A DNA stretch of 64,000 nucleotides from Hymenopus coronatus (GCA_030762935.1 CM060891.1:67001-131000); one strand, 5' to 3'; positions 23,995-39,407 are shown, counted from the stretch's first letter. Notes: generated from the letters alone by a model not told the origin. Numbers and translations are program-made.

Positions 23995-25705
23995 GGAATT
24001 TGTACGAATGATGAATTTGGATTTACTTGACTATGTATCTTTTACTACCAGAACTGTTTAAAGGGGAAAATATTCGCCTTAATAATATAGTGTCACTCCC
24101 GTTACTGCACAAGCATAAAGTGACTAAATAATTTTAATAAAATGATTTAAGAAACCAATCCTCTCTTATGTAAATGATACTGAAGACTTTGAATATACCA
24201 TTAAAAGCAATTCTGTTCTGCGTGCATGACTTCTCCTGCAGAATTTGAATTCTCCAAATTGTTTACTTTTCTAACACTAAACGAATAATAGCATTTGAAA
24301 TGCTCACCTAATCAACCTCAATGGAATATATCTCAAAGCACATCTTCCAGTCCAGGATAATCGTTTCTCCCAGAGAGGTTTTCGAGTTGCATCCTTCGTA
24401 GCAAGTCGACGTGGGGTCTTCCAGTGATAGCTCGGATCCTCAGCAGGAAACAGAATTTCGTTTGGATGTATGAAACAGAAAACAGAGAGAAAGCTAAGAC
24501 GTCTGATATTGAAAATTTTAAACCTTCACCATTCAGCACCAATCTAAAGCCATGTAGTGTGTACAAAGTTAGTTTCAATTTACGATAAACGATTAGCAGC
24601 CTATAGAGACAAAGTTAGAGGACTGATGCAAAATACTTTTTCTATGCACAAACTAACAACCAGAAAAGCGACATCTGCGTGCACTACCATTAGAATCTCT
24701 ACATTTTGAGAGCCAAAGCAAAACCTTTTGTTCACGTTTCTTTTGTACCTTAGCCTAATACACTATTCCTCTTTCAAAAAATGCCTACATCTCCCAGACC
24801 TTCCGGCCCAATCGCGCATAACATGTCAGAGTTCATTACGGTATATATTCCCAAGGATATCCTAGAACATAAATTCTTCTGGCCAGTTAAGCTAGAATTG
24901 TATCTTCTAGGGAACCATTATGAGGGAACATATTCTCGTAAGGAAAATCGAACTTCCCCACAAACCTTACGGACCTAACAAAATAGAGCCCCTACACAAA
25001 GCGCCGAACTACTCTTTTGGCCCAACTATTCTCCACATCAAAAGCTTTTAGCTATCCGATCGAGTTTCGAGGTCTAGCTGAGGCTCTCAAATTACGTAAA
25101 TATCAAAAGCCCAATTACTTTACACATCCAAAACAACATTTAGCTGTACACACTTACTTTTGTCCGTGACATAACAGATTTCTCTCCTCCAAGTAGTGCA
25201 GCTAATTAGGGAACTTCACATTTCTCACAGGTATCTTCTACATCTGTAACAAAAGTAAAACGTCAATTCCGCATTTCGAATGATGCTCTTAATACATAAA
25301 AATCCTACAACAATAAATATCTAAAATCCGTAAAGAAATCATTAAATGTTGCATAGAGTCTCATAAATCAGTGACGGCAATTTCAAAGTTTTATTTTAAC
25401 CAAAAAGGAGGACCTACGTTTTCTAATAGGTTTTGGGAGAGTTCCTACATTTGACTAGTCGATGGGGCATGTATGTCAACCTAAAATCACTAATATTCAT
25501 GAGAGGATGTTGAAATATCATCACTTGTGTTAATATGGAGAGGTTAACTAGAAGCAAAAGTTGACAATTCAAAAGGCATAAATCTGCAAATTTAACATCA
25601 ATTGTAAAAAGCAGGTTCTGCTTTTCTAGAGACTTCCAATTGAAACAGTGTACATCATTTGAATCAGTTAAACAGTCCGACGCTTTATAAGACTACTTTA
25701 AAAGA
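23995..25705. repeat. Monomer 15, class b, 1,711 bp
   Basis: Matches monomer 4: cacaagc, gaattt, ggataatcg, ccttagcc, ccttccgg, ctcataaatc, caacctaaa and the C-junction tail. Confidence 0.9.
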
Positions 25706-27418
25706 GGAATTTGTAGGAATGATGAATTTGGATTTACTTGACTATGTAACTTTTACTACCAGACCTGTTTAAAGGGGAAAATAATCGCCTTAATAATATA
25801 GTGTCACTCCCGTTACTGCAGAAGCATAAAGTGACTAAATAATTTTAATAAAATGATTTAAGAAACCAATCCTCTCTTATGTAAATGATACTGAAGACTT
25901 TGAATATACCATTAAAAGCAATTCTGTTCTGCGTGCATGACTTCTCCTGCAGAACTTGAATTCTCCAAACTGTTTACTTTTCTAACACTAAACGAATAAT
26001 AGCATTTGAAATGCTCACCTAATCAACCTCAATGGAATATGTCTCAAAGCACATCTTCCAGTCCAGGGTAGTCGTTTCTCCCAGAGAGGTTTTCGAGTTG
26101 CATCCTTCGTAGCAAGTCGACGTGGGGTCTTCCAGTGATAGCTCGGATCCTCAGCAGGAAACAGACTTTCGTATGGATTTTTGAAACAGTAAACAGAGAG
26201 AAAGCTAAGACGTCTGATATTGATAATTTTAAACCTTCACCATTCAGTACCAATCTAAAGCCATGTAGTGTGTACAAAGTTAGTTTCAATTTACGATAAA
26301 CGATTAGCAGCCTATAGAGACAAAGTTAGAGGACTGATGCAAAATACTTTTTCTATGCACAAACTAACAACCAGAAAAGCGACATCTGCGTGCACTACCA
26401 TTAGAATCTCTCCGTTTTGAGAGCCAAAGCAAAACCTTTTGTTCACGTTTCTTTTGTACCTTCGCCTAATACACTATTCCTCTTTCAAAAAATGCCTACA
26501 TCTCCCAGACCTACCGGCCCAATCGCGCATAACATGTCAGAGTTCATTACGGTATATATTCCCAAGGATATCCTAGAACATAAATTCTTCTGGCCAGTTA
26601 AGCTAGAATTGTATCTTCTAGGGAACCATTATGAGGGAACATATTCTCGTAAGGAAAATCGAACTTCCCCACAAACCTTACGGACCTAACAAAATAGAGC
26701 CCCTACACAAAGCGCCGAACTACTCTTTTGGCCCAACTATTCTCCACATCAAAAGCTTTTGGCTATCCGATCGAGTTTCGAGGTCTAGCTGAGGCTCTCA
26801 AATTACGTAAATATCAAAAGCCCAATTACCTTACACATCCAAAACAACATTTAGCTGTACACACTTACTTTTGTCCGTGACATAACAGATTTCTCTCCTC
26901 CAAGTAGTGCAGCTAATTAGGGAACTTCACATTTCTCACAGGTATCTTCTACATCTGTAACAAAAGTAAAACGTCAATTCCGCATTTCGAATGATGCTCT
27001 TAATACATAAAAATCCTACAACGATAAATATCTAAAATCCGTAAAGAAATCATTAAATGTTGCATAGAGTCTCATATCAGTGACGGCAATTTCAAAGTTT
27101 TATTTTAACCAAAAAGGAGGAGCTACGTTTTCTAATAGGTTTTGGGAGAGTTCCTACATTTGACCAGTCGATGGGATATGTATGTCAAGCTAAAATCACT
27201 AATATTCATGAGAGGATGTTGAAATATCATCTTTTGTGTTAATATGGAGAGGTTAACTAGAAGCAAAAGTTGACAATTCAAAAAGCATAAATCTGTAAAT
27301 TTAACATCAATTGTACAAAGCAGGTTCTGCTTTTCTAGAGAGTTCCAATTAAAACAGTGTACATCATTTGAATCAGTTAAACAGTACGACGGTTTTTAAG
27401 ACTACGATTTTTAAAAGA
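25706..27418. repeat. Monomer 16, class C1, 1,713 bp
   Basis: Matches monomer 5: C head, ccaaactg, gggtagtcg, C substitution cluster, ctccgtttt, ctcatatcag, gatgggatatg. Confidence 0.9.
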
Positions 27419-29129
27419 AGAAGTTTTACGAATGATCTTTTTGGATTTACTTGACTATGTATCTTTTACTACCAGAACTGTTTAAAGGGGAAAATATTCG
27501 CCTTAATAATATAGTGTCACTCCCGTTACTGCAGAAGCATAAAGTGACTAAATAATTTTAATAAAATGATTTAAGAAACCAATCCTCTCATATGTAAATG
27601 ATACTGAAGACTTTGAATATACCATTAAAAGCAATTCTGTTCTGCGTGCATGACTTCTCCTGCAGAACTTGAATTCTCCAAATTGTTTACTTTTCTAACA
27701 CTAAACGAATAATAGCATTTGAAATGCTCACCTAATCAACCTCAATGGAATATGTCTCCAAGCACATCTTCCAGTCCAGGGTAATCGTTTCTCCCAGAGA
27801 GGTTTTCGAGTTGCATCCTTCGTAGCAAGTCGACGTGGGGTCTTCCAGTGATAGCTCGGATCCTCAGCAGGAAACAGAATTTCGTTTGGATGTATGAAAC
27901 AGAAAACAGAGAGAAAGCTAAGACGTCTGATATTGAAAATTTTAAACCTTCACCATTCAGCACCAATCTAAAGCCATGTAGTGTGTACAAACTTAGTTTC
28001 AATTTACGATAAACGATTAGCAGCCTATAGAGACAAAGTTAGAGGACTGATGCAAAATACTTTTTCTATGCACAAACTAACAACCAGAAAAGCGACATCT
28101 GCGTGCACTACCATTAGAATCTCTACATTTTGAGAGCCAAAGCAAAACCTTTTGTTCACGTTTCTTTTGTACCTTAGCCTAATACACTATTCCTCTTTCA
28201 AAAAATGCCTACATCTCCCAGACCTTCCGGCCCAATCGCGCATAACATGTCAGAGTTCATTACGGTATATATTCCCAAGGATATCCTAGAACATAAATTC
28301 TTCTGGCCAGTTAAGCTAGAATTGTATCTTCTAGGGAACCATTATGAGGGAACATATTCTCGTAAGGAAAATCGAACTTCCCCACAAACCTTACGGACCT
28401 AACAAAATAGAGCCCCTACACAAAGCGCCGAACTACTCTTTTGGCCCAACTATTCTCCACATCAAAAGCTTTTAGCTATCCGATCGAGTTTCGAGGTCTA
28501 GCTGAGGCTCTCAAATTACGTAAATATCAAAAGCCCAATTACTTTACACATCCAAAACAACATTTAGCTGTACACACTTACTTTTGTCCGTGACATAACA
28601 GATTTCTCTCCTCCAAGTAGTGCAGCTAATTAGGGAACTTCACATTTCTCACAGGTATCTTCTACATCTGTAACAAAAGTAAAACGTCAATTCCGCATTT
28701 CGAATGATGCTCTTAATACATAAAAATCCTACAACAATAAATATCTAAAATCCGTAAAGAAATCATTAAATGTTGCATAGAGTCTCATAAATCAGTGACG
28801 GCAATTTCAAAGTTTTATTTTAACCAAAAAGGAGGACCTACGTTTTCTAATAGGTTTTGGGAGAGTTCCTACATTTGACTAGTCGATGGGGCATGTATGT
28901 CAACCTAAAATCACTAATATTCATGAGAGGATGTTGAAATATCATCACTTGTGTTAATATGGAGAGGTTAACTAGAAGCAAAAGTTGACAATTCAAAAGG
29001 CATAAATCTGCAAATTTAACATCAATTGTAAAAAGCAGGTTCTGCTTTTCTAGAGACTTCCAATTGAAACAGTGTACATCATTTGAATCAGTTAAACAGT
29101 CCGACGCTTTATAAGACTACTTTAAAAGA
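27419..29129. repeat. Monomer 17, A2 front / b back mosaic, 1,711 bp
   Basis: Matches monomer 6 apart from the H13Y change of that copy. The same internal class switch lies between caaacttag (about 27989) and ctctaca (about 28121). Confidence 0.9.
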
Positions 29130-30842
29130 GGAATTTGTAGGAATGATGAATTTGGATTTACTTGACTATGTAACTTTTACTACCAGACCTGTTTAAAGGG
29201 GAAAATAATCGCCTTAATAATATAGTGTCACTCCCGTTACTGCAGAAGCATAAAGTGACTAAATAATTTTAATAAAATGATTTAAGAAACCAATCCTCTC
29301 TTATGTAAATGATACTGAAGACTTTGAATATACCATTAAAAGCAATTCTGTTCTGCGTGCATGACTTCTCCTGCAGAACTTGAATTCTCCAAACTGTTTA
29401 CTTTTCTAACACTAAACGAATAATAGCATTTGAAATGCTCACCTAATCAACCTCAATGGAATATGTCTCAAAGCACATCTTCCAGTCCAGGGTAGTCGTT
29501 TCTCCCAGAGAGGTTTTCGAGTTGCATCCTTCGTAGCAAGTCGACGTGGGGTCTTCCAGTGATAGCTCGGATCCTCAGCAGGAAACAGACTTTCGTATGG
29601 ATTTTTGAAACAGTAAACAGAGAGAAAGCTAAGACGTCTGATATTGATAATTTTAAACCTTCACCATTCAGTACCAATCTAAAGCCATGTAGTGTGTACA
29701 AAGTTAGTTTCAATTTACGATAAACGATTAGCAGCCTATATAGACAAAGTTAGAGGACTGATGCAAAATACTTTTTCTATGCACAAACTAACAACCAGAA
29801 AAGCGACATCTGCGTGCACTACCATTAGAATCTCTCCGTTTTGAGAGCCAAAGCAAAACCTTTTGTTCACGTTTCTTTTGTACCTTCGCCTAATACACTA
29901 TTCCTCTTTCAAAAAATGCCTACATCTCCCAGACCTACCGGCCCAATCGCGCATAACATGTCAGAGTTCATTACGGTATATATTCCCAAGGATATCCTAG
30001 AACATAAATTCTTCTGGCCAGTTAAGCTAGAATTGTATCTTCTAGGGAACCATTATGAGGGAACATATTCTCGTAAGGAAAATCGAACTTCCCCACAAAC
30101 CTTACGGACCTAACAAAATAGAGCCCCTACACAAAGCGCCGAACTACTCTTTTGGCCCAACTATTCTCCACATCAAAAGCTTTTGGCTATCCGATCGAGT
30201 TTCGAGGTCTAGCTGAGGCTCTCAAATTACGTAAATATCAAAAGCCCAATTACCTTACACATCCAAAACAACATTTAGCTGTACACACTTACTTTTGTCC
30301 GTGACATAACAGATTTCTCTCCTCCAAGTAGTGCAGCTAATTAGGGAACTTCACATTTCTCACAGGTATCTTCTACATCTGTAACAAAAGTAAAACGTCA
30401 ATTCCGCATTTCGAATGATGCTCTTAATACATAAAAATCCTACAACGATAAATATCTAAAATCCGTAAAGAAATCATTAAATGTTGCATAGAGTCTCATA
30501 TCAGTGACGGCAATTTCAAAGTTTTATTTTAACCAAAAAGGAGGAGCTACGTTTTCTAATAGGTTTTGGGAGAGTTCCTACATTTGACCAGTCGATGGGA
30601 TATGTATGTCAAGCTAAAATCACTAATATTCATGAGAGGATGTTGAAATATCATCTTTTGTGTTAATATGGAGAGGTTAACTAGAAGCAAAAGTTGACAA
30701 TTCAAAAAGCATAAATCTGTAAATTTAACATCAATTGTACAAAGCAGGTTCTGCTTTTCTAGAGAGTTCCAATTAAAACAGTGTACATCATTTGAATCAG
30801 TTAAACAGTACGACGGTTTTTAAGACTACGATTTTTAAAAGA
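29130..30842. repeat. Monomer 18, class C1, 1,713 bp
   Basis: Matches monomers 7 and 24. Private change tatatagac at about 29740 in the otherwise invariant core. Last monomer of HOR U2. Confidence 0.9.
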
Positions 30843-32557
30843 AGAAGTTTTACGAATGATCTTTTTGGATTTACTTGACTATGTATCTTTTACTACCAGA
30901 ACTGTTTAAAGGGGAAAATATTCGCCTTAATAATATAGTGTCACTCCCGTTACTGCAGAAGCATAAAGTGACTAAATAATTTTAATAAAATGATTTAAGA
31001 AACCAATCCTCTCATATGTAAATGATACTGAAGACTTTGAATATACCATTAAAAGCAATTCTGTTCTGCGTGCATGACTTCTCCTGCAGAACTTGAATTC
31101 TCCAAATTGTTTACTTTTCTAACACTAAACGAATAATAGCATTTGAAATGCTCACCTAATCAACCTCAATGGAATATGTCTCCAAGCACATCTTCCAGTC
31201 CAGGGTAATCGTTTCTCCCAGAGAGGTTTTCGAGTTGCATCCTTCGTAGCAAGTCGACGTGGGGTCTTCCAGTGATAGCTCGGATCCTCAGCAGGAAACA
31301 GAATTTCGTTTGGATGTATGAAACAGAAAACAGAGAGAAAGCTAAGACGTCTGATATTGAAAATTTTAAACCTTCACCATTCAGCACCAATCTAAAGCCA
31401 TGTAGTGTGTACAAAGTTAGTTTCAATTTACGATAAACGATTAGCAGCCTATAGAGACAAAGTTAGAGGACTGATGCAAAATACTTTTTCTATGCACAAA
31501 CTAACAACCAGAAAAGCGACATCTGCGTGCACTACCATTAGAATCTCTCCATTTTGAGAGCCAAAGCAAAACCTTTTGTTCACGTTTCTTTTGTACCTTC
31601 GCCTAATACACTATTCCTCTTTCAAAAAATGCCTACATCTCCCAGACCTACCGGCCCAATCGCGCATAACATGTCAGAGTTCATTACGGTATATATTCCC
31701 AAGGATATCCTAGAACATAAATTCTTCTGGCCAGTTAAGCTAGAATTGTATCTTCTAGGGAACCATTATGAGGGAACATATTCTCGTAAGGAAAATCGAA
31801 CTTCCCCACAAACCTTACGGACCTAACAAAATAGAGCCCCTACACAAAGCGCCGAACTACTCTTTTGGCCCAACTATTCTCCACATCAAAAGCCTTTAGC
31901 TATCCGATCGAGTTTCGAGGTCTAGCTGAGGCTCTCAAATTACGTAAATATCAAAAGCCCAATTACTTTACACATCCAAAACAACATTTAGCTGTACACA
32001 CTTACTTTTGTCCGTGACATAACAGATTTCTCTCCTCCAAGTAGTGCAGCTAATTAGGGAACTTCACATTTCACACAGGTATCTTCTACATCTGTAACAA
32101 AAGTAAAACGTCAATTCCGCATTTCGAATGATACTCTTAATACATAAAAATCCTACAACAATAAATATCTAAAATCCGTAAAGAAATCATTAAATGTTGC
32201 ATAGAGTCTCCTAAATCAGTGACGGCAATTTCAAAGTTTTATTTTAACCAAAAAGGAGGACCTACGTTTTCTAATAGGTTTTGGGAGAGTTCCTACATTT
32301 GACTAGTCGATGGGGCATGTATGTCAAGCTAAAATCACTAATATTCATGAGAGGATGTTGAAATATCATCACTTGTGTTAATATGGAGAGGTTAACTAGA
32401 AGCAAAAGTTGACAATTCAAAAAGCATAAATCTGTAAATTTAACATCAATTGTACAAAGCAGGTTCTGCTTTTCTAGAGAGTTCCAATTAAAACAGTGTA
32501 CATCATTTGAATCAGTTAAACAGTACGACGGTTTTTAAGACTACGATTCTTAAAAGA
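30843..32557. repeat. Monomer 19, A2 front / B back mosaic
   Basis: A head and ctccaagc, switching by caaagttag (about 31412) to the monomer-13 type (aaccttacgg, gcgccg, gcctttagc, tcacacagg, gatactc), but with ggtctag as in monomer 36. First monomer of HOR U3. Confidence 0.9.
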
Positions 32558-34272
32558 AGAAGTTTTACGAATGATCTTTTTGGATTTACTTGACTATGTA
32601 TCTTTTACTACCAGAACTGTTTAAAGGGGAAAATATTCGCCTTAATAATATAGTGTCACTCCCGTTACTGCAGAAGCATAAAGTGACTAAATAATTTTAA
32701 TAAAATGATTTAAGAAACCAATCCTCTCATATGTAAATGATACTGAAGACTTTGAATATACCATTAAAAGCAATTCTGTTCTGCGTGCATGACTTCTCCT
32801 GCAGAACTTGAATTCTCCAAATTGTTTACTTTTCTAACACTAAACGAATAATAGCATTTGAAATGCTCACCTAATCAACCTCAATGGAATATGTCTCCAA
32901 GCACATCTTCCAGTCCAGGGTAATCGTTTCTCCCAGAGAGGTTTTCGAGCTGCATCCTTCGTAGCAAGTCGACGTGGGGTCTTCCAGTGATAGCTCGGAT
33001 CCTCAGCAGGAAACAGAATTTCGTTTGGATGTATGAAACAGAAAACAGAGAGAAAGCTAAGACGTCTGATATTGAAAATTTTAAACCTTCACCATTCAGC
33101 ACCAATCTAAAGCCATGTAGTGTGTACAAACTTAGTTTCAATTTACGATAAACGATTAGCAGCCTATAGAGACAAAGTTAGAGGACTGATGCAAAATACT
33201 TTTTCTATGCACAAACTAACAACCAGAAAAGCGACATCTGCGTGCACTACCATTAGAATCTCTCCATTTTGAGAGCCAAAGCAAAACCTTTTGTTCACGT
33301 TTCTTTTGTACCTTCGCCTAATACACTATTCCTCTTTCAAAAAATGCCTACATCTCCCAGACCTACCGGCCCAATCGCGCATAACATGTCAGAGTTCATT
33401 ACGGTATATATTCCCAAGGATATCCTAGAACATAAATTCTTCTGGCCAGTTAAGCTAGAATTGTATCTTCTAGGGAACCATTATGAGGGAACATATTCTC
33501 GTAAGGAAAATCGAACTTCCCCACAAACTTTACGGACCTAACAAAATAGAGCCCCTACACAAAGCACCGAACTACTCTTTTGGCCCAACTATTCTCCACA
33601 TCAAAAGCTTTTGGCTATCCGATCGAGTTTCGAGGTCTAGCTGAGGCTCTCAAATTACGTAAATATCAAAAGCCCAATTACTTTACACATCCAAAACAAC
33701 ATTTAGCTGTACACACTTACTTTTGTCCGTGACATAACAGATTTCTCTCCTCCAAGTAGTGCAGCTAATTAGGGAACTTCACATTTCTCACAGGTATCTT
33801 CTACATCTGTAACAAAAGTAAAATGTCAATTCCGCATTTCGAATGATGCTCTTAATACATAAAAATCCTACAACAATGAATATCTAAAATCTGTTAAGAA
33901 ATCATTAAATGTTGCATAGAGTCTCCTAAATCAGTGACGGCAATTTCAAAGTTTTATTTTAACCAAAAAGGAGGACCTACGTTTTCTAATAGGTTTTGGG
34001 AGAGTTCCTACATTTGACTAGTCGATGGGGCATGTATGTCAAGCTAAAATCACTAATATTCATGAGAGGATGTTGAAATATCATCACTTGTGTTAATATG
34101 GAGAGGTTAACTAGAAGCAAAAGTTGACAATTCAAAAAGCATAAATCTGCAAATTTAACATCAATTGTACAAAGCAGAGTCTGCTTTTCTAGAGAGTTCC
34201 AATTGAAACAGTGTACATCATTTGAATCAGTTAAACAGTACGACGGTTTATAAGACTACGATTTTTAAAAGA
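32558..34272. repeat. Monomer 20, class A1
   Basis: Matches monomers 3 and 14, with gagctgc (about 32947), gcaccg, acaatgaat, tctgttaag and the agt-loop hairpin. Confidence 0.9.
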
Positions 34273-35983
34273 GGAATTTGTACGAATGATGAATTTGGAT
34301 TTACTTGACTATGTATCTTTTACTACCAGAACTGTTTAAAGGGGAAAATATTCGCCTTAATAATATAGTGTCACTCCCGTTACTGCACAAGCATAAAGTG
34401 ACTAAATAATTTTAATAAAATGATTTAAGAAACCAATCCTCTCTTATGTAAATGATACTGAAGACTTTGAATATACCATTAAAAGCAATTCTGTTCTGCG
34501 TGCATGACTTCTCCTGCAGAATTTGAATTCTCCAAATTGTTTACTTTTCTAACACTAAACGAATAATAGCATTTGAAATGCTCACCTAATCAACCTCAAT
34601 GGAATATGTCTCAAAGCACATCTTCCAGTCCAGGATAATCGTTTCTCCCAGAGAGGTTTTCGAGTTGCATCCTTCGTAGCAAGTCGACGTGGGGTCTTCC
34701 AGTGATAGCTCGGATCCTCAGCAGGAAACAGAATTTCGTTTGGATGTATGAAACAGAAAACAGAGAGAAAGCTAAGACGTCTGATATTGAAAATTTTAAA
34801 CCTTCACCATTCAGCACCAATCTAAAGCCATGTAGTGTGTACAAAGTTAGTTTCAATTTACGATAAACGATTAGCAGCCTATAGAGACAAAGTTAGAGGA
34901 CTGATGCAAAATACTTTTTCTATGCACAAACTAACAACCAGAAAAGCGACATCTGCGTGCACTACCATTAGAATCTCTACATTTTGAGAGCCAAAGCAAA
35001 ACCTTTTGTTCACGTTTCTTTTGTACCTTAGCCTAATACACTATTCCTCTTTCAAAAAATGCCTACATCTCCCAGACCTTCCGGCCCAATCGCGCATAAC
35101 ATGTCAGAGTTCATTACGGTATATATTCCCAAGGATATCCTAGAACATAAATTCTTCTGGCCAGTTAAGCTAGAATTGTATCTTCTAGGGAACCATTATG
35201 AGGGAACATATTCTCGTAAGGAAAATCGAACTTCCCCACAAACCTTACGGACCTAACAAAATAGAGCCCCTACACAAAGCGCCGAACTACTCTTTTGGCC
35301 CAACTATTCTCCACATCAAAAGCTTTTAGCTATCCGATCGAGTTTCGAGGTCTAGCTGAGGCTCTCAAATTACGTAAATATCAAAAGCCCAATTACTTTA
35401 CACATCCAAAACAACATTTAGCTGTACACACTTACTTTTGTCCGTGACATAACAGATTTCTCTCCTCCAAGTAGTGCAGCTAATTAGGGAACTTCACATT
35501 TCTCACAGGTATCTTCTACATCTGTAACAAAAGTAAAACGTCAATTCCGCATTTCGAATGATGCTCTTAATACATAAAAATCCTACAACAATAAATATCT
35601 AAAATCCGTAAAGAAATCATTAAATGTTGCATAGAGTCTCATAAATCAGTGACGGCAATTTCAAAGTTTTATTTTAACCAAAAAGGAGGACCTACGTTTT
35701 CTAATAGGTTTTGGGAGAGTTCCTACATTTGACTAGTCGATGGGGCATGTATGTCAACCTAAAATCACTAATATTCATGAGAGGATGTTGAAATATCATC
35801 ACTTGTGTTAATATGGAGAGGTTAACTAGAAGCAAAAGTTGACAATTCAAAAGGCATAAATCTGCAAATTTAACATCAATTGTAAAAAGCAGGTTCTGCT
35901 TTTCTAGAGACTTCCAATTGAAACAGTGTACATCATTTGAATCAGTTAAACAGTCCGACGCTTTATAAGACTACTTTAAAAGA
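34273..35983. repeat. Monomer 21, class b, 1,711 bp
   Basis: Matches monomers 4 and 15, except that it reads aatatgtctc (about 34602) where they read aatatatctc. Confidence 0.9.
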
Positions 35984-37696
35984 GGAATTTGTAGGAATGA
36001 TGAATTTGGATTTACTTGACTATGTAACTTTTACTACCAGACCTGTTTAAAGGGGAAAATAATCGCCTTAATAATATAGTGTCACTCCCGTTACTGCAGA
36101 AGCATAAAGTGACTAAATAATTTTAATAAAATGATTTAAGAAACCAATCCTCTCTTATGTAAATGATACTGAAGACTTTGAATATACCATTAAAAGCAAT
36201 TCTGTTCTGCGTGCATGACTTCTCCTGCAGAACTTGAATTCTCCAAACTGTTTACTTTTCTAACACTAAACGAATAATAGCATTTGAAATGCTCACCTAA
36301 TCAACCTCAATGGAATATGTCTCAAAGCACATCTTCCAGTCCAGGGTAGTCGTTTCTCCCAGAGAGGTTTTCGAGTTGCATCCTTCGTAGCAAGTCGACG
36401 TGGGGTCTTCCAGTGATAGCTCGGATCCTCAGCAGGAAACAGACTTTCGTATGGATTTTTGAAACAGTAAACAGAGAGAAAGCTAAGACGTCTGATATTG
36501 ATAATTTTAAACCTTCACCATTCAGTACCAATCTAAAGCCATGTAGTGTGTACAAAGTTAGTTTCAATTTACGATAAACGATTAGCAGCCTATAGAGACA
36601 AAGTTAGAGGACTGATGCAAAATACTTTTTCTATGCACAAACTAACAACCAGAAAAGCGACATCTGCGTGCACTACCATTAGAATCTCTCCGTTTTGAGA
36701 GCCAAAGCAAAACCTTTTGTTCACGTTTCTTTTGTACCTTCGCCTAATACACTATTCCTCTTTCAAAAAATGCCTACATCTCCCAGACCTACCGGCCCAA
36801 TCGCGCATAACATGTCAGAGTTCATTACGGTATATATTCCCAAGGATATCCTAGAACATAAATTCTTCTGGCCAGTTAAGCTAGAATTGTATCTTCTAGG
36901 GAACCATTATGAGGGAACATATTCTCGTAAGGAAAATCGAACTTCCCCACAAACCTTACGGACCTAACAAAATAGAGCCCCTACACAAAGCGCCGAACTA
37001 CTCTTTTGGCCCAACTATTCTCCACATCAAAAGCTTTTGGCTATCCGATCGAGTTTCGAGGTCTAGCTGAGGCTCTCAAATTACGTAAATATCAAAAGCC
37101 CAATTACCTTACACATCCAAAACAACATTTAGCTGTACACACTTACTTTTGTCCGTGACATAACAGATTTCTCTCCTCCAAGTAGTGCAGCTAATTAGGG
37201 AACTTCACATTTCTCACAGGTATCTTCTACATCTGTAACAAAAGTAAAACGTCAATTCCGCATTTCGAATGATGCTCTTAATACATAAAAATCCTACAAC
37301 GATAAATATCTAAAATCCGTAAAGAAATCATTAAATGTTGCATAGAGTCTCATATCAGTGACGGCAATTTCAAAGTTTTATTTTAACCAAAAAGGAGGAG
37401 CTACGTTTTCTAATAGGTTTTGGGAGAGTTCCTACATTTGACCAGTCGATGGGATATGTATGTCAAGCTAAAATCACTAATATTCATGAGAGGATGTTGA
37501 AATATCATCTTTTGTGTTAATATGGAGAGGTTAACTAGAAGCAAAAGTTGACAATTCAAAAAGCATAAATCTGTAAATTTAACATCAATTGTACAAAGCA
37601 GGTTCTGCTTTTCTAGAGAGTTCCAATTAAAACAGTGTACATCATTTGAATCAGTTAAACAGTACGACGGTTTTTAAGACTACGATTTTTAAAAGA
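35984..37696. repeat. Monomer 22, class C1, 1,713 bp
   Basis: Matches monomers 5 and 16, including the C substitution cluster and the ctcatatcag deletion. Confidence 0.9.
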
Positions 37697-39407
37697 AGAA
37701 GTTTTACGAATGATCTTTTTGGATTTACTTGACTATGTATCTTTTACTACCAGAACTGTTTAAAGGGGAAAATATTCGCCTTAATAATATAGTGTCACTC
37801 CCGTTACTGCAGAAGCATAAAGTGACTAAATAATTTTAATAAAATGATTTAAGAAACCAATCCTCTCATATGTAAATGATACTGAAGACTTTGAATATAC
37901 CATTAAAAGCAATTCTGTTCTGCGTGCATGACTTCTCCTGCAGAACTTGAATTCTCCAAATTGTTTACTTTTCTAACACTAAACGAATAATAGCATTTGA
38001 AATGCTCACCTAATCAACCTCAATGGAATATGTCTCCAAGCACATCTTCCAGTCCAGGGTAATCGTTTCTCCCAGAGAGGTTTTCGAGTTGCATCCTTCG
38101 TAGCAAGTCGACGTGGGGTCTTCCAGTGATAGCTCGGATCCTCAGCAGGAAACAGAATTTCGTTTGGATGTATGAAACAGAAAACAGAGAGAAAGCTAAG
38201 ACGTCTGATATTGAAAATTTTAAACCTTCACCATTCAGCACCAATCTAAAGCCATGTAGTGTGTACAAACTTAGTTTCAATTTACGATAAACGATTAGCA
38301 GCCTATAGAGACAAAGTTAGAGGACTGATGCAAAATACTTTTTCTATGCACAAACTAACAACCAGAAAAGCGACATCTGCGTGCACTACCATTAGAATCT
38401 CTACATTTTGAGAGCCAAAGCAAAACCTTTTGTTCACGTTTCTTTTGTACCTTAGCCTAATACACTATTCCTCTTTCAAAAAATGCCTACATCTCCCAGA
38501 CCTTCCGGCCCAATCGCGCATAACATGTCAGAGTTCATTACGGTATATATTCCCAAGGATATCCTAGAACATAAATTCTTCTGGCCAGTTAAGCTAGAAT
38601 TGTATCTTCTAGGGAACCATTATGAGGGAACATATTCTCGTAAGGAAAATCGAACTTCCCCACAAACCTTACGGACCTAACAAAATAGAGCCCCTACACA
38701 AAGCGCCGAACTACTCTTTTGGCCCAACTATTCTCCACATCAAAAGCTTTTAGCTATCCGATCGAGTTTCGAGGTCTAGCTGAGGCTCTCAAATTACGTA
38801 AATATCAAAAGCCCAATTACTTTACACATCCAAAACAACATTTAGCTGTACACACTTACTTTTGTCCGTGACATAACAGATTTCTCTCCTCCAAGTAGTG
38901 CAGCTAATTAGGGAACTTCACATTTCTCACAGGTATCTTCTACATCTGTAACAAAAGTAAAACGTCAATTCCGCATTTCGAATGATGCTCTTAATACATA
39001 AAAATCCTACAACAATAAATATCTAAAATCCGTAAAGAAATCATTAAATGTTGCATAGAGTCTCATAAATCAGTGACGGCAATTTCAAAGTTTTATTTTA
39101 ACCAAAAAGGAGGACCTACGTTTTCTAATAGGTTTTGGGAGAGTTCCTACATTTGACTAGTCGATGGGGCATGTATGTCAACCTAAAATCACTAATATTC
39201 ATGAGAGGATGTTGAAATATCATCACTTGTGTTAATATGGAGAGGTTAACTAGAAGCAAAAGTTGACAATTCAAAAGGCATAAATCTGCAAATTTAACAT
39301 CAATTGTAAAAAGCAGGTTCTGCTTTTCTAGAGACTTCCAATTGAAACAGTGTACATCATTTGAATCAGTTAAACAGTCCGACGCTTTATAAGACTACTT
39401 TAAAAGA
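37697..39407. repeat. Monomer 23, A2 front / b back mosaic, 1,711 bp
   Basis: Matches monomers 6 and 17, with the class switch at the same place. Confidence 0.9.

Larger units (their letters stand above)
20565..30842. repeat. Six-monomer higher-order repeat, copy U2 (10,278 bp)
   Basis: Monomers 13-18, collinear with U1 at a constant offset of 18,849 bp. It is directly followed by U3 at an offset of 10,278 bp. The order is B, A1, b, C1, A2/b hybrid, C1. The private change tatatagac (instead of tatagagac) at about 29740 is in its last monomer. The first monomer here is of B type throughout. Confidence 0.92.
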